NCBI RefSeq assembly: GCF_040685555.1
Contig: NZ_JBFBIK010000030.1
Coordinates: 6,119 to 70,118 of the forward strand
DNA: 64,000 nt
Direction of reading: 5' to 3'
Source of the DNA: Sphaerisporangium sp040685555
Lineage (GTDB): Bacteria; Actinomycetota; Actinomycetes; Streptosporangiales; Streptosporangiaceae
Made by a program: the position numbers and the translations under genes. Position 1 is the first letter of the stretch, and each line of letters opens with the position of its first letter. Below the pieces are notes generated by a model. That model was not told the DNA's origin and ran no database searches. It was given only the letters and a program-made list of their open reading frames with translations. This document shows positions 7,263 to 14,558 of this stretch, piece after piece.

Positions 7263-8645
7263 TCACGCGCAGGCGGCGCCGTTCAACGCGAAGCCCGACG
7301 GTGCGCCCGGGGTGCCCGTGGACGATCCGTTGAAGCCGAGGCCGACCACGCCCCCGGCGGCGACGCTTCCGTTCCATGACGCGTTCCGCACCGTCACCGC
7401 GGTGCCCGACTGGGTCCAGGTGCCGTTCCAGCCCTGGGTCACGCTCACGCCGGGCGGGAGGGTGAAGGTGACCGTCCAGCTCGTCAGCGCCGCCCCCCTG
7501 TTGGTCACGTTGATCTGGCCGGTGAACCCGCCCGGCCACTCGCTCTGCTTCGCGTACGACACCGAGCAGGCGCCCGCCGTGGGCGTGGGCGTCGGGGTGA
7601 CGGTCGGGGTCGGTGTGGGGGTGGGCGTGACGGTGGGGGTGACCGTGGGTGTGGGGGTCGGGGACGGGCCGTCGGTGGTGTAGGCGGCCTTGGTGTACGC
7701 CGCGCCGCAGGGGGAGCATCCGGCCGGAAGGGAGAAGCTGTAGACGCGGCCGTTGTTGACGAGCGCGTCGGAAGCGTCGCGTACCCGTATCTGGTACCGC
7801 GTCCCGGCCGTCTCGGTGGGCGCGATGATGTACGACTGGCCCATGTCACTGTTCATCTGGGCCTTCTGCCAGGCGCCTCCGGCGTAGTACTCCACACCGT
7901 GGATGCCGTCGCGCAGGTGCGACACGGCGATGGCCGGCCAGTACTGCTGGGCGCCCTGCATGAAGCCGATCTGGATGTCGCCGGTGTACCCGGGCGCCGA
8001 GACGAACGACCAGGTGACGTGGCGGTTGTTCCAGTGGTTCGGGTACATGTCGCCGACGGGGACGCCGTTCTTGGCGAACCTGTTGAGCGAGCCCTTGGCG
8101 AGGTCCAGGTGGTACGGGTCGTCGCGGCACCAGGCGTTGGCGTCGCCGCAGCTGTCCGCGACCACCATGTTCAGCGTGGCCCCGTTGTAGGCGTCGGCCG
8201 TCCACGAGCCGTTGCGGCAGAACGCCTGGCCGGGCGCGCCGTCGTTGACGCCGGTGCAGTAGTCGGCCACCGACACCCGCACCCATCGCCCGCAGTTGAG
8301 CCCATTGTTCCACATGCCGATCTTGGCGGCCATCGACGGGGGCAGCGGCCGGGCGTAGTTCCCGTAGTCGCCCGGCGTGTTGAACACGTTGAGCGCGACG
8401 AAGTCCTGACTGTCGAGCACCGACTGCGGAACGCCGCATCCCCCGTACGGGGAGCCGAGCGCGTCGAAGTAGGTCGCGTTGCCCGTCACCGGCGCGGGAG
8501 GGTCCGCCAGCGCTAGGGCTTTCGCGGAGAGCTGGAACACGACCAGAGCGGAGAGAAGGAAGGCGACGAGCAGGGCAGGAAGCGCTCCGCGCCTGCGGTC
8601 GCGGGGCGCCGAGCCCGCCGGTCGAGCACGGTACAGGTCTGTCAT
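7263..8645 (-). CDS. Secreted expansin-like protein with a C-terminal cellulose-binding module (CBM2)
   Basis: A 460-residue exported protein. A signal sequence/TM lies near residues 24-47 after a basic N-terminus. Residues 50-265 resemble bacterial expansins: a double-psi beta-barrel (GNATYFDALGSPYGGCG, DYCTGVNDGAPG, HLDLAKGSLNRFA), then a second domain (VEYYAGGAWQKAQ, RYQIRVRDAS). A Pro/Thr/Val linker (about 325-356) leads to a CBM2 beta-sandwich (YAKQSEWPGGFTGQINVTN, aromatic WNGTWTQ, ending with a Cys near the terminus). Expansins loosen plant cell wall polysaccharide without hydrolysis. GGAG lies six bases before the ATG. It suggests growth on plant debris. Confidence 0.85.
   Translation of the reverse strand: MTDLYRARPAGSAPRDRRRGALPALLVAFLLSALVVFQLSAKALALADPPAPVTGNATYFDALGSPYGGCGVPQSVLDSQDFVALNVFNTPGDYGNYARPLPPSMAAKIGMWNNGLNCGRWVRVSVADYCTGVNDGAPGQAFCRNGSWTADAYNGATLNMVVADSCGDANAWCRDDPYHLDLAKGSLNRFAKNGVPVGDMYPNHWNNRHVTWSFVSAPGYTGDIQIGFMQGAQQYWPAIAVSHLRDGIHGVEYYAGGAWQKAQMNSDMGQSYIIAPTETAGTRYQIRVRDASDALVNNGRVYSFSLPAGCSPCGAAYTKAAYTTDGPSPTPTPTVTPTVTPTPTPTPTVTPTPTPTAGACSVSYAKQSEWPGGFTGQINVTNRGAALTSWTVTFTLPPGVSVTQGWNGTWTQSGTAVTVRNASWNGSVAAGGVVGLGFNGSSTGTPGAPSGFALNGAACA
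7579..7663 (-). repeat. In-frame Pro-Thr/Val linker repeat
   Basis: Short GTGGGG/GTGACG units encode the TPTPTV-type linker between the expansin and CBM2 domains. It is coding, and liable to length change by slippage. Confidence 0.85.
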
Positions 8646-8950
8646 CGCCGTCTCCGTCCACGTCGTGGCCCGGCCCCGGGAACCGAACTCAGGTCCCCTC
8701 GCAGGGCGGGGTCACCCTAAGTCGGCCCGGAATCGGCGGACAACGCCCGCGTGCTCCCGTGGACGGCGCCGCAGGTCGCCGGGGCGCACGTGAAGGTCGA
8801 ATCTGAAACTTCCATCCGGAGATCGCGGCGCGGGAGCGACGACCAAGCGGGACGGGGAGCGCGGCCAAGCGGGGACTCAGCGGTGAGTAAGCCGGGCCCG
8901 CCAGCCTGGATTCCGGCCGCACGCCGCGGTCCCCGCCATGGAGGTATGCC
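8646..8950. other. Divergent intergenic region without a recognised gene
   Basis: 305 bp between the divergent expansin and GNAT genes. It must hold both promoters, but no convincing -35/-10 pair, palindrome or RNA structure was recognised. Frames crossing it lack coding character. Confidence 0.5.
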
Positions 8951-9436
8951 ATGCCGTTCCTGCCCCGCACGCATGAGATCCCGCCGGGGGTCGACCACGT
9001 GTCGTTCCGGATCAGGCCCATCACCGTGCACGACGTCGTGAAGGACTACGACGCCGTGATGGCGAACGCAGACCTGCTGCGCGGGAGTTTCCCGCTGTGG
9101 GGCTGGCCCCACGAGAGGATGACGATCCAGGACGACCTCATCGACCTCGCCTGGCACCAGAAGGAGGCGCTGCTGCGCAGCTCGTTCAACTACGCGATCA
9201 TGACGCCCGACGAGTCGCGCCTGCTGGGCTGCGTCTACGTCGACCCGCCCGAGAAGGCCGGCGCGGACGCCGACGTGTCGTTCTGGGTCAGGGCCGACCA
9301 GGAGCAGTCAGGGCTGGAGGAAGAGGTCGAGCGCGTCGTGCGGAAGTGGATCGCCGAGGCGTGGCCGCATGAGTCCGTGCGCTGGCCGGGCAGGGACATC
9401 TCCTGGGAAGAGTGGGACGCCCTGCCGGACGCCTGA
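8951..9436 (+). CDS. GNAT-like N-acetyltransferase
   Basis: A 161-residue single-domain protein resembling GNAT acetyltransferases: RIRPITVHDVVKDYDAV at the N-terminus, ESRLLGCVYVDPP as strands 3-4, and DADVSFWVRADQEQSGLEEEV where the acetyl-CoA loop should begin. The canonical QxxGxG/A loop is not obvious, so activity is uncertain. GGAGG lies six bases before the ATG. The substrate is unknown. An AT-rich promoter region for the next gene follows. Confidence 0.7.
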   Translation: MPFLPRTHEIPPGVDHVSFRIRPITVHDVVKDYDAVMANADLLRGSFPLWGWPHERMTIQDDLIDLAWHQKEALLRSSFNYAIMTPDESRLLGCVYVDPPEKAGADADVSFWVRADQEQSGLEEEVERVVRKWIAEAWPHESVRWPGRDISWEEWDALPDA

Positions 9437-9460
9437 TCACGGCGAATCCCCGGCCTTCCG

Positions 9461-9500
9461 GCAATTGCACGACCGCCCGCGGGCCGCCATTCGCAATTGC
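9461..9500. promoter_or_regulatory. Paired GCAATTGC palindromes
   Basis: Identical 8-bp palindromes occur at 9461-9468 and 9493-9500, 32 bp centre to centre (about three helical turns), upstream of the methyltransferase promoter. The spacing on one DNA face suits cooperative binding of a dimer pair. The regulator is unknown. Confidence 0.35.
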
Positions 9501-9562
9501 GTTTATAACCAGCAAGATCCGTATTTGTCCCCCTATATTGTCAACTCTGATCCTGACTGGTC

Positions 9563-9592
9563 TTGACTTGACGTGTGATATCCCTCTATCTA
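9563..9592 (+). promoter_or_regulatory. Putative promoter of the methyltransferase gene
   Basis: TTGACT (9563-9568) and TATCTA (9587-9592) with an 18-bp spacer in an AT-rich stretch. The predicted start point lies about 30 bp before the gene. Confidence 0.55.
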
Positions 9593-9630
9593 AGGAGAGT
9601 CAGGAATCGGCGCAGTGTTGGGTGGACGGA

Positions 9631-10284
9631 ATGACAGCGAGAGGCTCGCGCCCGGCGCACCGGGCCGCGCAGGCCGGCGCGTTCGACCGTATCGGCGAGC
9701 GATATGACGAGGCCTTCCCCTACAAGGGCGGGCAGATCGCGTCGGCCGAGTGGGTCCTGCGCAAACTGCGCCCCGGCGCGCGGGTGCTCGACGTCGGCTG
9801 CGGCACGGGCCTGCCGACGGCCCGCCAGTTCGTGGACGCGGGATGTGACGTGACGGGCATAGACATCTCGCCGGTCATGCTCTCCCTGGCGGCGAAGCAC
9901 GTGCCCGAGGCCGACCTGCGCCGGCTCGACGTCGTCGAGCTGGACGGCAGCCTCGGGCGGTTCGACGCGGTCGTGGCCTATTTCTCGCTGTCGATGCTCC
10001 GCCGCGACGAGATCATGATGACGCTGCTCACGCTGCACGAGCTGCTCGTCCCCGGCGGCTGGCTGGCCCTCGGCATGGTCGAGATCGACGTGGACGACGC
10101 GCCGGTCCGCGTCCTCGGCACGCCCGTCCGGATGACCGGATACGCCAGGTACGCGCTGCGGGCGGTCGTCCAGGAAGCCGGTTTCAGCGTGCGCGAGCAG
10201 ATGGACCTGGCCTACGTTCCCGCGACCGATGACGAGCCGCTCGAAATGCAGCTCTTCCTCAACTGCCGGAGGAACACCTTCTGA
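9631..10284 (+). CDS. Class I SAM-dependent methyltransferase
   Basis: A 217-residue protein of the Methyltransf_11/25 type. Motif I is VLDVGCGTGLPTARQF (near residue 52), motif II has the acidic GIDIS, and motif IV is DAVVAYFSLSML, followed by the post-motif LLVPGGWLALGMVEID. The N-terminal AFDRIGERYDEAFPYKGGQ segment is typical of small-molecule methyltransferases. The substrate cannot be read from sequence. I chose the ATG at 9631; a GTG nine bases upstream is also possible. A good promoter and paired palindromes precede it, and it appears monocistronic. Confidence 0.85.
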   Translation: MTARGSRPAHRAAQAGAFDRIGERYDEAFPYKGGQIASAEWVLRKLRPGARVLDVGCGTGLPTARQFVDAGCDVTGIDISPVMLSLAAKHVPEADLRRLDVVELDGSLGRFDAVVAYFSLSMLRRDEIMMTLLTLHELLVPGGWLALGMVEIDVDDAPVRVLGTPVRMTGYARYALRAVVQEAGFSVREQMDLAYVPATDDEPLEMQLFLNCRRNTF

Positions 10285-10362
10285 CCGACGCCTTCACTCC
10301 GCGTCGCGTACCGGCTCGCACCCCGCTCGCTCGCCGCGGACCGGCCCAGGGCGGGCAGGTGT

Positions 10363-10413
10363 TTGACGGGCGCGTGCAGAGCGCTTAGGTTCCGGATACC
10401 GACTGGTCGGTTT
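10363..10413 (+). promoter_or_regulatory. Promoter with overlapping TetR-type operator
   Basis: TTGACG (10363-10368) and TAGGTT (10386-10391) have an ideal 17-bp spacer. The 18-mer ATACCGACTGGTCGGTTT at 10396-10413 covers the expected start point and contains the perfect dyad ACCGAC-TG-GTCGGT. It matches 14 of 18 positions of the operator between afsA and its receptor gene at 17530-17547. The layout is that of a repressed promoter. Confidence 0.7.
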
Positions 10414-10428
10414 GAACGGAGAGCGCGT

Positions 10429-11220
10429 ATGCGGGTGCGAGACAGGGTCGTCGTCGTGACCGGGGCGGCCAGCGGCATCGGGCGGGCCATGGCCCAGCGG
10501 TTCGCCGCGGAGGGCGCGGCGGGCGTGGTCGTCGCCGACCTGGACGAGGCGGGCGCCGCCCGGGTCGCCAAGGACATCGGCGAGCGGGCGATGGCCGTAC
10601 GGACCGACGTTTCCGTGCAGGAAGAGGTCAGCGCCCTCGCCGACGCGGCGGAGGAGACCTTCGGCCCCGTCGGGCTGTTCTGCTCCAACGCCGGCGTCAT
10701 CACCGGCCACGGGCTGGACGCCGACGACCTCGACTGGTCCAGGACCATCTCGGTGAACGTGCTCGCCCACGTGTACGCCGCACGCGCGATGGTGCCGAGG
10801 ATGGTCGAGCGGGGCGGGGGCTACCTGCTCAACACCTGCTCGGCCGCCGGGTTGATCAGCTGCCCGGGGGACGCGCCGTACGCGGTGACGAAGTCGGCCG
10901 CGATCGCCTACGCGGAGTGGCTCTCGATCCACTACCGGACCAAGGGGCTCGGCGTGAGCGTGCTGTGCCCGCAGGGCGTCCGTACGGGGCTGCTCGGCCA
11001 GGGCATGGACGAGCACCACCTCACCGCCCGCGCGGTCAGCGCGTCCGGCCCCATCCTCGAACCCGACACGGTGGCGCAGGCGGTGATCGAGGGCCTCGAC
11101 GCCGAGCGGTTCCACATCCTGCCGCACCCCGAGGTGGGCGAGTTCGTCCGGCGCAAGTACGACGACCCGGACCGCTGGCTCTCCGGCATGGCCCGATTCG
11201 TCGACTCGCTGGAAGGATGA
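10429..11220 (+). CDS. Short-chain dehydrogenase/reductase (SDR)
   Basis: A 263-residue classical SDR. The cofactor motif TGAASGIG is at residues 12-19, an acidic residue after strand 2 (VVADLDEAG) favours NAD(H), NAG is near residue 87, and the catalytic set S (NTCSAAG), YAVTK (Tyr-x-x-x-Lys, near residue 150) is complete. The substrate is unknown. It begins 15 bases after a TetR-type operator and is followed after three bases by the SCO6745-like gene, so the two form an operon. Confidence 0.88.
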   Translation: MRVRDRVVVVTGAASGIGRAMAQRFAAEGAAGVVVADLDEAGAARVAKDIGERAMAVRTDVSVQEEVSALADAAEETFGPVGLFCSNAGVITGHGLDADDLDWSRTISVNVLAHVYAARAMVPRMVERGGGYLLNTCSAAGLISCPGDAPYAVTKSAAIAYAEWLSIHYRTKGLGVSVLCPQGVRTGLLGQGMDEHHLTARAVSASGPILEPDTVAQAVIEGLDAERFHILPHPEVGEFVRRKYDDPDRWLSGMARFVDSLEG

Positions 11221-11223
11221 CCC

Positions 11224-12060
11224 GTGGTCAGCACGCATACCGCCAGGAGGGCGTGGCGCCGCCTGGAACCCGTCCACGGGATGATCTACTTCGTCCCCGA
11301 GGCGGTCGAGCAGTTCGCCGCCCTCGGCGTCACCGACCGGCAGATGGGCTACTTCGCCTCCCGGGGCGCCGCCTTCGGCAGGGTGAGCGCCGAGGTGGTC
11401 ATCGCGACGTTCTTCAACTTCTGCCCCGGCCTGGTGCGGCGGGCGCTTCCGGCCGCCTGGGACATCGTGACCCCGCAGCGGTTGCTCGACGCGCGGCTGC
11501 GGGCGGCGGGGAACGCGCTCAAGCGTGCGGGCCTCGACCAGCACCCCGACCTCCCCGAGACCCTCGCCCTCGCCAGGCGGGCGGCGGAGGCGGCCCTCGG
11601 GCACCTGGAGGGGCGCCCGCTGTTCGCGGCGCACGCCACGCTGCCGTGGCCCGAGGAGCCACATCTGACGTTGTGGCACGCCCAGACGCTGCTGCGGGAG
11701 TTCCGGGGCGACGGCCACATCGCGGCGCTCACGGTCGAGGGACTGAACGGCCGCGAGGCCCTGGTCCTCCACGCGGCGAGCGGGGACGTGCCCGCGATCT
11801 TCCTCAAGGCGAGCCGGGGCTGGAGTGCGGAGGAATGGGACGCCACCGAGGAGGACCTGCGCGGACGCGGCCTGCTCGGGGAGGGCCTGACGCTCACCGG
11901 CGAGGGCGAGGCGCTGCGGCGGCGGATCGAGGACCGCACCGACGCGCTGGCGCTGCCCGCCTACGCCGCGCTGGGGGAGGAGGACTGCGCCCGTCTGGCC
12001 GAGCTCGCGCGCTCCTTCGGCCGGACGGTCGTCGACAGCGGCCTGCTGAGCTTCGCCTGA
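11224..12060 (+). CDS. SCO6745-family helix-turn-helix-like protein
   Basis: A 278-residue protein with the arrangement of the SCO6745 family: ARRAWRRLEPVHGMIYF at the start, a GYFASRGAAFGRVSAEVVIATFFNF core, and a C-terminal winged-helix-like segment (SAEEWDATEEDLRGRGLL, LTGEGEALRRRIEDRTDALA) resembling MarR HTH domains. The function is unproven. The GTG start lies three bases after the SDR stop, implying coupling and shared control by the upstream operator. It could act as regulator or ligand-binding partner for the SDR. Confidence 0.75.
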   Translation: MVSTHTARRAWRRLEPVHGMIYFVPEAVEQFAALGVTDRQMGYFASRGAAFGRVSAEVVIATFFNFCPGLVRRALPAAWDIVTPQRLLDARLRAAGNALKRAGLDQHPDLPETLALARRAAEAALGHLEGRPLFAAHATLPWPEEPHLTLWHAQTLLREFRGDGHIAALTVEGLNGREALVLHAASGDVPAIFLKASRGWSAEEWDATEEDLRGRGLLGEGLTLTGEGEALRRRIEDRTDALALPAYAALGEEDCARLAELARSFGRTVVDSGLLSFA

Positions 12061-12201
12061 CCGTACGAGCCTTCGCCGCGAAGCCTCTCTGGCGGAAGGC
12101 GGTGGTCACGCGGCGGGAACGGTTAGCAGTCGCTTGGGTGACGGCTCAGGCGGAAGCCGTGCGACGTCCGTCGTAGGGGGTGACAACGAGGGAGGCCTCC
12201 G

Positions 12202-13698
12202 ATGAAGTCACGAATCCTCGCCTGCGTCCTGTTGGCGCTCGTCCTGCTCGTCTCGGCCTGTGGTGGCTCGTCCAACGAGACCGGCCAGGCACGGCGACCC
12301 TCCTATCCGTCCGGCGCCGGGAGCGCGCCGGACACGGGGTCCGGGAAGGGCACGGCCCGCGCGGTGCCGAGCCCGGCACGCGGCTCCCGTAGCGAGCCCG
12401 CCGACAAGATCTCCACGTTCGCCCTGGACGTCGACACCGCCTCGTACGGCTACGCGCGGGCCGGCCTCAAGGAGGGGCGGCTCCCCGACCCCGCGCAGGT
12501 CAGGCCGGAGGAGTTCGTGAACGCCTTCCGGCAGGGGTACGCCGAGCCGTCCGGTGACGGCTTCGCCGTCCAGCTCGACGGGGCGAGGGGCGCGGCGGAG
12601 GGCACCGCGCTGCTGAGGGTCGGGCTGCAGACCAGGACGGCCGAGGCCGCGGCCCGCAGGCCCGCCAACCTCACCTTCGTCGTGGACGTGTCGGGCTCGA
12701 TGGGCGACCCTGGACGGCTCGACCTCGTGCGCGAGGCCCTGCACACGCTGGTGGACCAGCTCGGGCCCGGCGACCAGGTGTCGATCGTCTCCTTCAGCGA
12801 CGAGGCGCGGCTGCGCATCTCCATGACCCCGGCGAGCGAGCGCGCCGATCTGCACGCGGCGGTCGACTCGCTCGGCACTGAGGGCTCCACCAACCTCGAA
12901 GCCGGGCTCGTCACCGGGTACGAGGAGGCGTCGCGGGCCTTCCGGCCGGTCGCGACGAACCGGGTCATCCTGCTCTCCGACGGTCTGGCCAACACCGGGA
13001 ACACCTCCTGGCAGGGCATCCTCGACCGGGTCAAGGAGCAGGCCGGCCACCGGATCACGCTGCTCTGCGTCGGTGTCGGGCGGGACTACGGCGACGCGCT
13101 GATGGAGCAGCTCGCCGACAACGGCGACGGCGCGGCGGTCTATGTGAGCTCGCCGGAGGAGGCGCGCAAGATCTTCGTGGAGCGGCTGCCGGCCGGCCTC
13201 GACCTGCGGGCGCGCGACGCCAAGGCGCAGGTCGCGTTCAACCCGGCCACCGTCGAGTCGTACCGGCTCCTTGGGTACGAGAACCGCACGCTCGCGCAGG
13301 AGGACTTCCGCGACGACGCCAAGGACGGCGGCGAGGTGGGCCCCGGCCATGCGGTGACCGCGCTGTACGCGGTGCGGCTGCGGCCGGGGACCTCGGGGCA
13401 GGTCGCCATGGCGACGGTCCGCTGGCAGGATCCCGACACCAGGGAACCGGCCGAGATGAGCCGCGCGGTGGACCTTTCTGAGCTGTCGGACGCGCTGTGG
13501 GAGGGGTCGTCGCCCCGGCTCCAGGTGGACGCGGTGGTCGCCGCCTTCGCCGAGCGGCTGAGACACACCGACGACGAGCTGTTCACCGAGGACCTCGATG
13601 GCCTGGCCGGCCACGCGACGCGGCTCGCGTCGGCGACCGAGGACCCCATGGTCACCGAGCTGGCGGAGCTGATCCGGACGGCAGGCTCGCTGGAGTGA
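12202..13698 (+). CDS. YfbK-like von Willebrand factor A lipoprotein
   Basis: A 498-residue lipoprotein. Residues 1-20 are a type II signal peptide with lipobox LVSAC, so Cys20 is probably lipidated and the protein anchored outside. After a low-complexity spacer, the YfbK N-domain appears (ISTFALDVDTASYGYARAGLKEGRLPDP is conserved in part), then a VWA domain with an intact MIDAS (DVSGSMG near residue 160, later T and D residues in STNLEAG and LLSDGLANTG), then the C-terminal DUF3520-type region. VWA domains bind protein ligands through a divalent metal. The ATG has GGAGG at proper distance. It ends 15 bases before the convergent EF-hand gene. Confidence 0.88.
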   Translation: MKSRILACVLLALVLLVSACGGSSNETGQARRPSYPSGAGSAPDTGSGKGTARAVPSPARGSRSEPADKISTFALDVDTASYGYARAGLKEGRLPDPAQVRPEEFVNAFRQGYAEPSGDGFAVQLDGARGAAEGTALLRVGLQTRTAEAAARRPANLTFVVDVSGSMGDPGRLDLVREALHTLVDQLGPGDQVSIVSFSDEARLRISMTPASERADLHAAVDSLGTEGSTNLEAGLVTGYEEASRAFRPVATNRVILLSDGLANTGNTSWQGILDRVKEQAGHRITLLCVGVGRDYGDALMEQLADNGDGAAVYVSSPEEARKIFVERLPAGLDLRARDAKAQVAFNPATVESYRLLGYENRTLAQEDFRDDAKDGGEVGPGHAVTALYAVRLRPGTSGQVAMATVRWQDPDTREPAEMSRAVDLSELSDALWEGSSPRLQVDAVVAAFAERLRHTDDELFTEDLDGLAGHATRLASATEDPMVTELAELIRTAGSLE

Positions 13699-13713
13699 AC
13701 CGGACCTCGGGCG

Positions 13714-14262
13714 TCAGGACCGTCCGAGGATCGGGATCGCGGCCTTCCTGGGATCGTCGCTGAAGTAGAAGTCGTACATCGCCTGGGCGAACTCGTCCTT
13801 CGCGAGATGCCGGTCGCCGTCGGTGTCCAGAAGGATGAACGCCTCGCGCGCCTCGGAGGTCTCGACGTCGTAGGCGGACCACAGGTGGAGGTACTCCTCC
13901 AGGCTGAGCTTCTCGTCGCCGTCGGTGTCCAGGGCGTCCCAGAGGGCGTCGGTGATGGGCCAGACGATGGCCACGATGAACGCGGTCCTGTCGAGCTTGG
14001 GGGACACGGTGTACTCGACGTACCTCTGACGGCTGACGCGGCCCAGCTCGTCGGTGCCCACCTCGGCCACGATGTTCTCCCAGACCTGGGCGTAGGCCTC
14101 CCGGAGGTGCGCGCGGGCGGGGGCGTCGGCGGAAAGGCCCAGGCGGTCGGCCAGCATGGAGCCGACGAGGTGCATGTCGTCCTTGTCGATGTAGCCGTCC
14201 TGGTTGACGTCGCTGGTGTCGAACGCGGATCCGGCGTTGAGCTCCTGGGGGCTCGGATGCAT
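13714..14262 (-). CDS. EF-hand calcium-binding protein (calerythrin-like)
   Basis: A 182-residue protein close in size and layout to calerythrin of Saccharopolyspora. Three canonical EF loops are visible: DVNQDGYIDKDD (residues 18-29), DTDGDEKLSLEE (about 112-123) and DTDGDRHLAKDE (about 146-157). A further degenerate loop lies near residue 70 (GTDELGRVS), giving the four-hand sarcoplasmic-type arrangement. No signal peptide is present, so it is probably a cytosolic calcium buffer or sensor. GAGGAG six bases upstream supports the ATG. Confidence 0.9.
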   Translation of the reverse strand: MHPSPQELNAGSAFDTSDVNQDGYIDKDDMHLVGSMLADRLGLSADAPARAHLREAYAQVWENIVAEVGTDELGRVSRQRYVEYTVSPKLDRTAFIVAIVWPITDALWDALDTDGDEKLSLEEYLHLWSAYDVETSEAREAFILLDTDGDRHLAKDEFAQAMYDFYFSDDPRKAAIPILGRS

Positions 14263-14425
14263 CTCGGCTCCTCACAGGGAGTGACTTTGGGCGACTAATC
14301 GTTACCCTGTGTGAGCATCGGTGTCAACGCGTAACCGTGAACCCCGGCGGTTCGGCCCGCCCGGCGATGTCCGATACACTGGCGAGGCACCAAAGGCGGT
14401 CAGCTGGCCGGCAGTGGTGTGACCT

Positions 14426-14498
14426 GGGGCTATGGCGCAGCTGGTAGCGCGCCTCCATGGCATGGAGGAGGTCTGGGGTTCGAATCCCCATAGCTCCA
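14426..14498 (+). tRNA. tRNA-Ala (anticodon GGC), second copy
   Basis: Identical over all 73 nt to the gene at 5650-5722 and in the same orientation, while the flanks differ. The anticodon loop is ATGGCAT. A possible -10 TACACT lies about 50 bp upstream. A terminator hairpin follows. Confidence 0.97.
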
Positions 14499-14516
14499 CA
14501 CCTTCATATCTCACCT

Positions 14517-14545
14517 CCGACGCCGCCTCCAGCAGGCGGCGTCGG
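14517..14545. terminator. Bidirectional terminator between tRNA-Ala and prpE
   Basis: A 12-bp perfect stem (14517-14528 with 14534-14545), loop CCAGC, followed by TCTTTCT on the plus strand. It also lies 14 bases past the prpE stop on the minus strand. Confidence 0.8.
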
Positions 14546-14558
14546 TCTTTCTCCTCGG

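Noticed and set aside
7579..7663. CRISPR-like or satellite repeat
   Set aside because: It is the in-frame coding sequence of a Pro-Thr linker with no spacers.
10294..11772. A 492-codon minus-strand frame across the SDR and SCO6745-like genes
   Set aside because: No domain, no ribosome binding site, and both plus-strand genes have complete family motifs.
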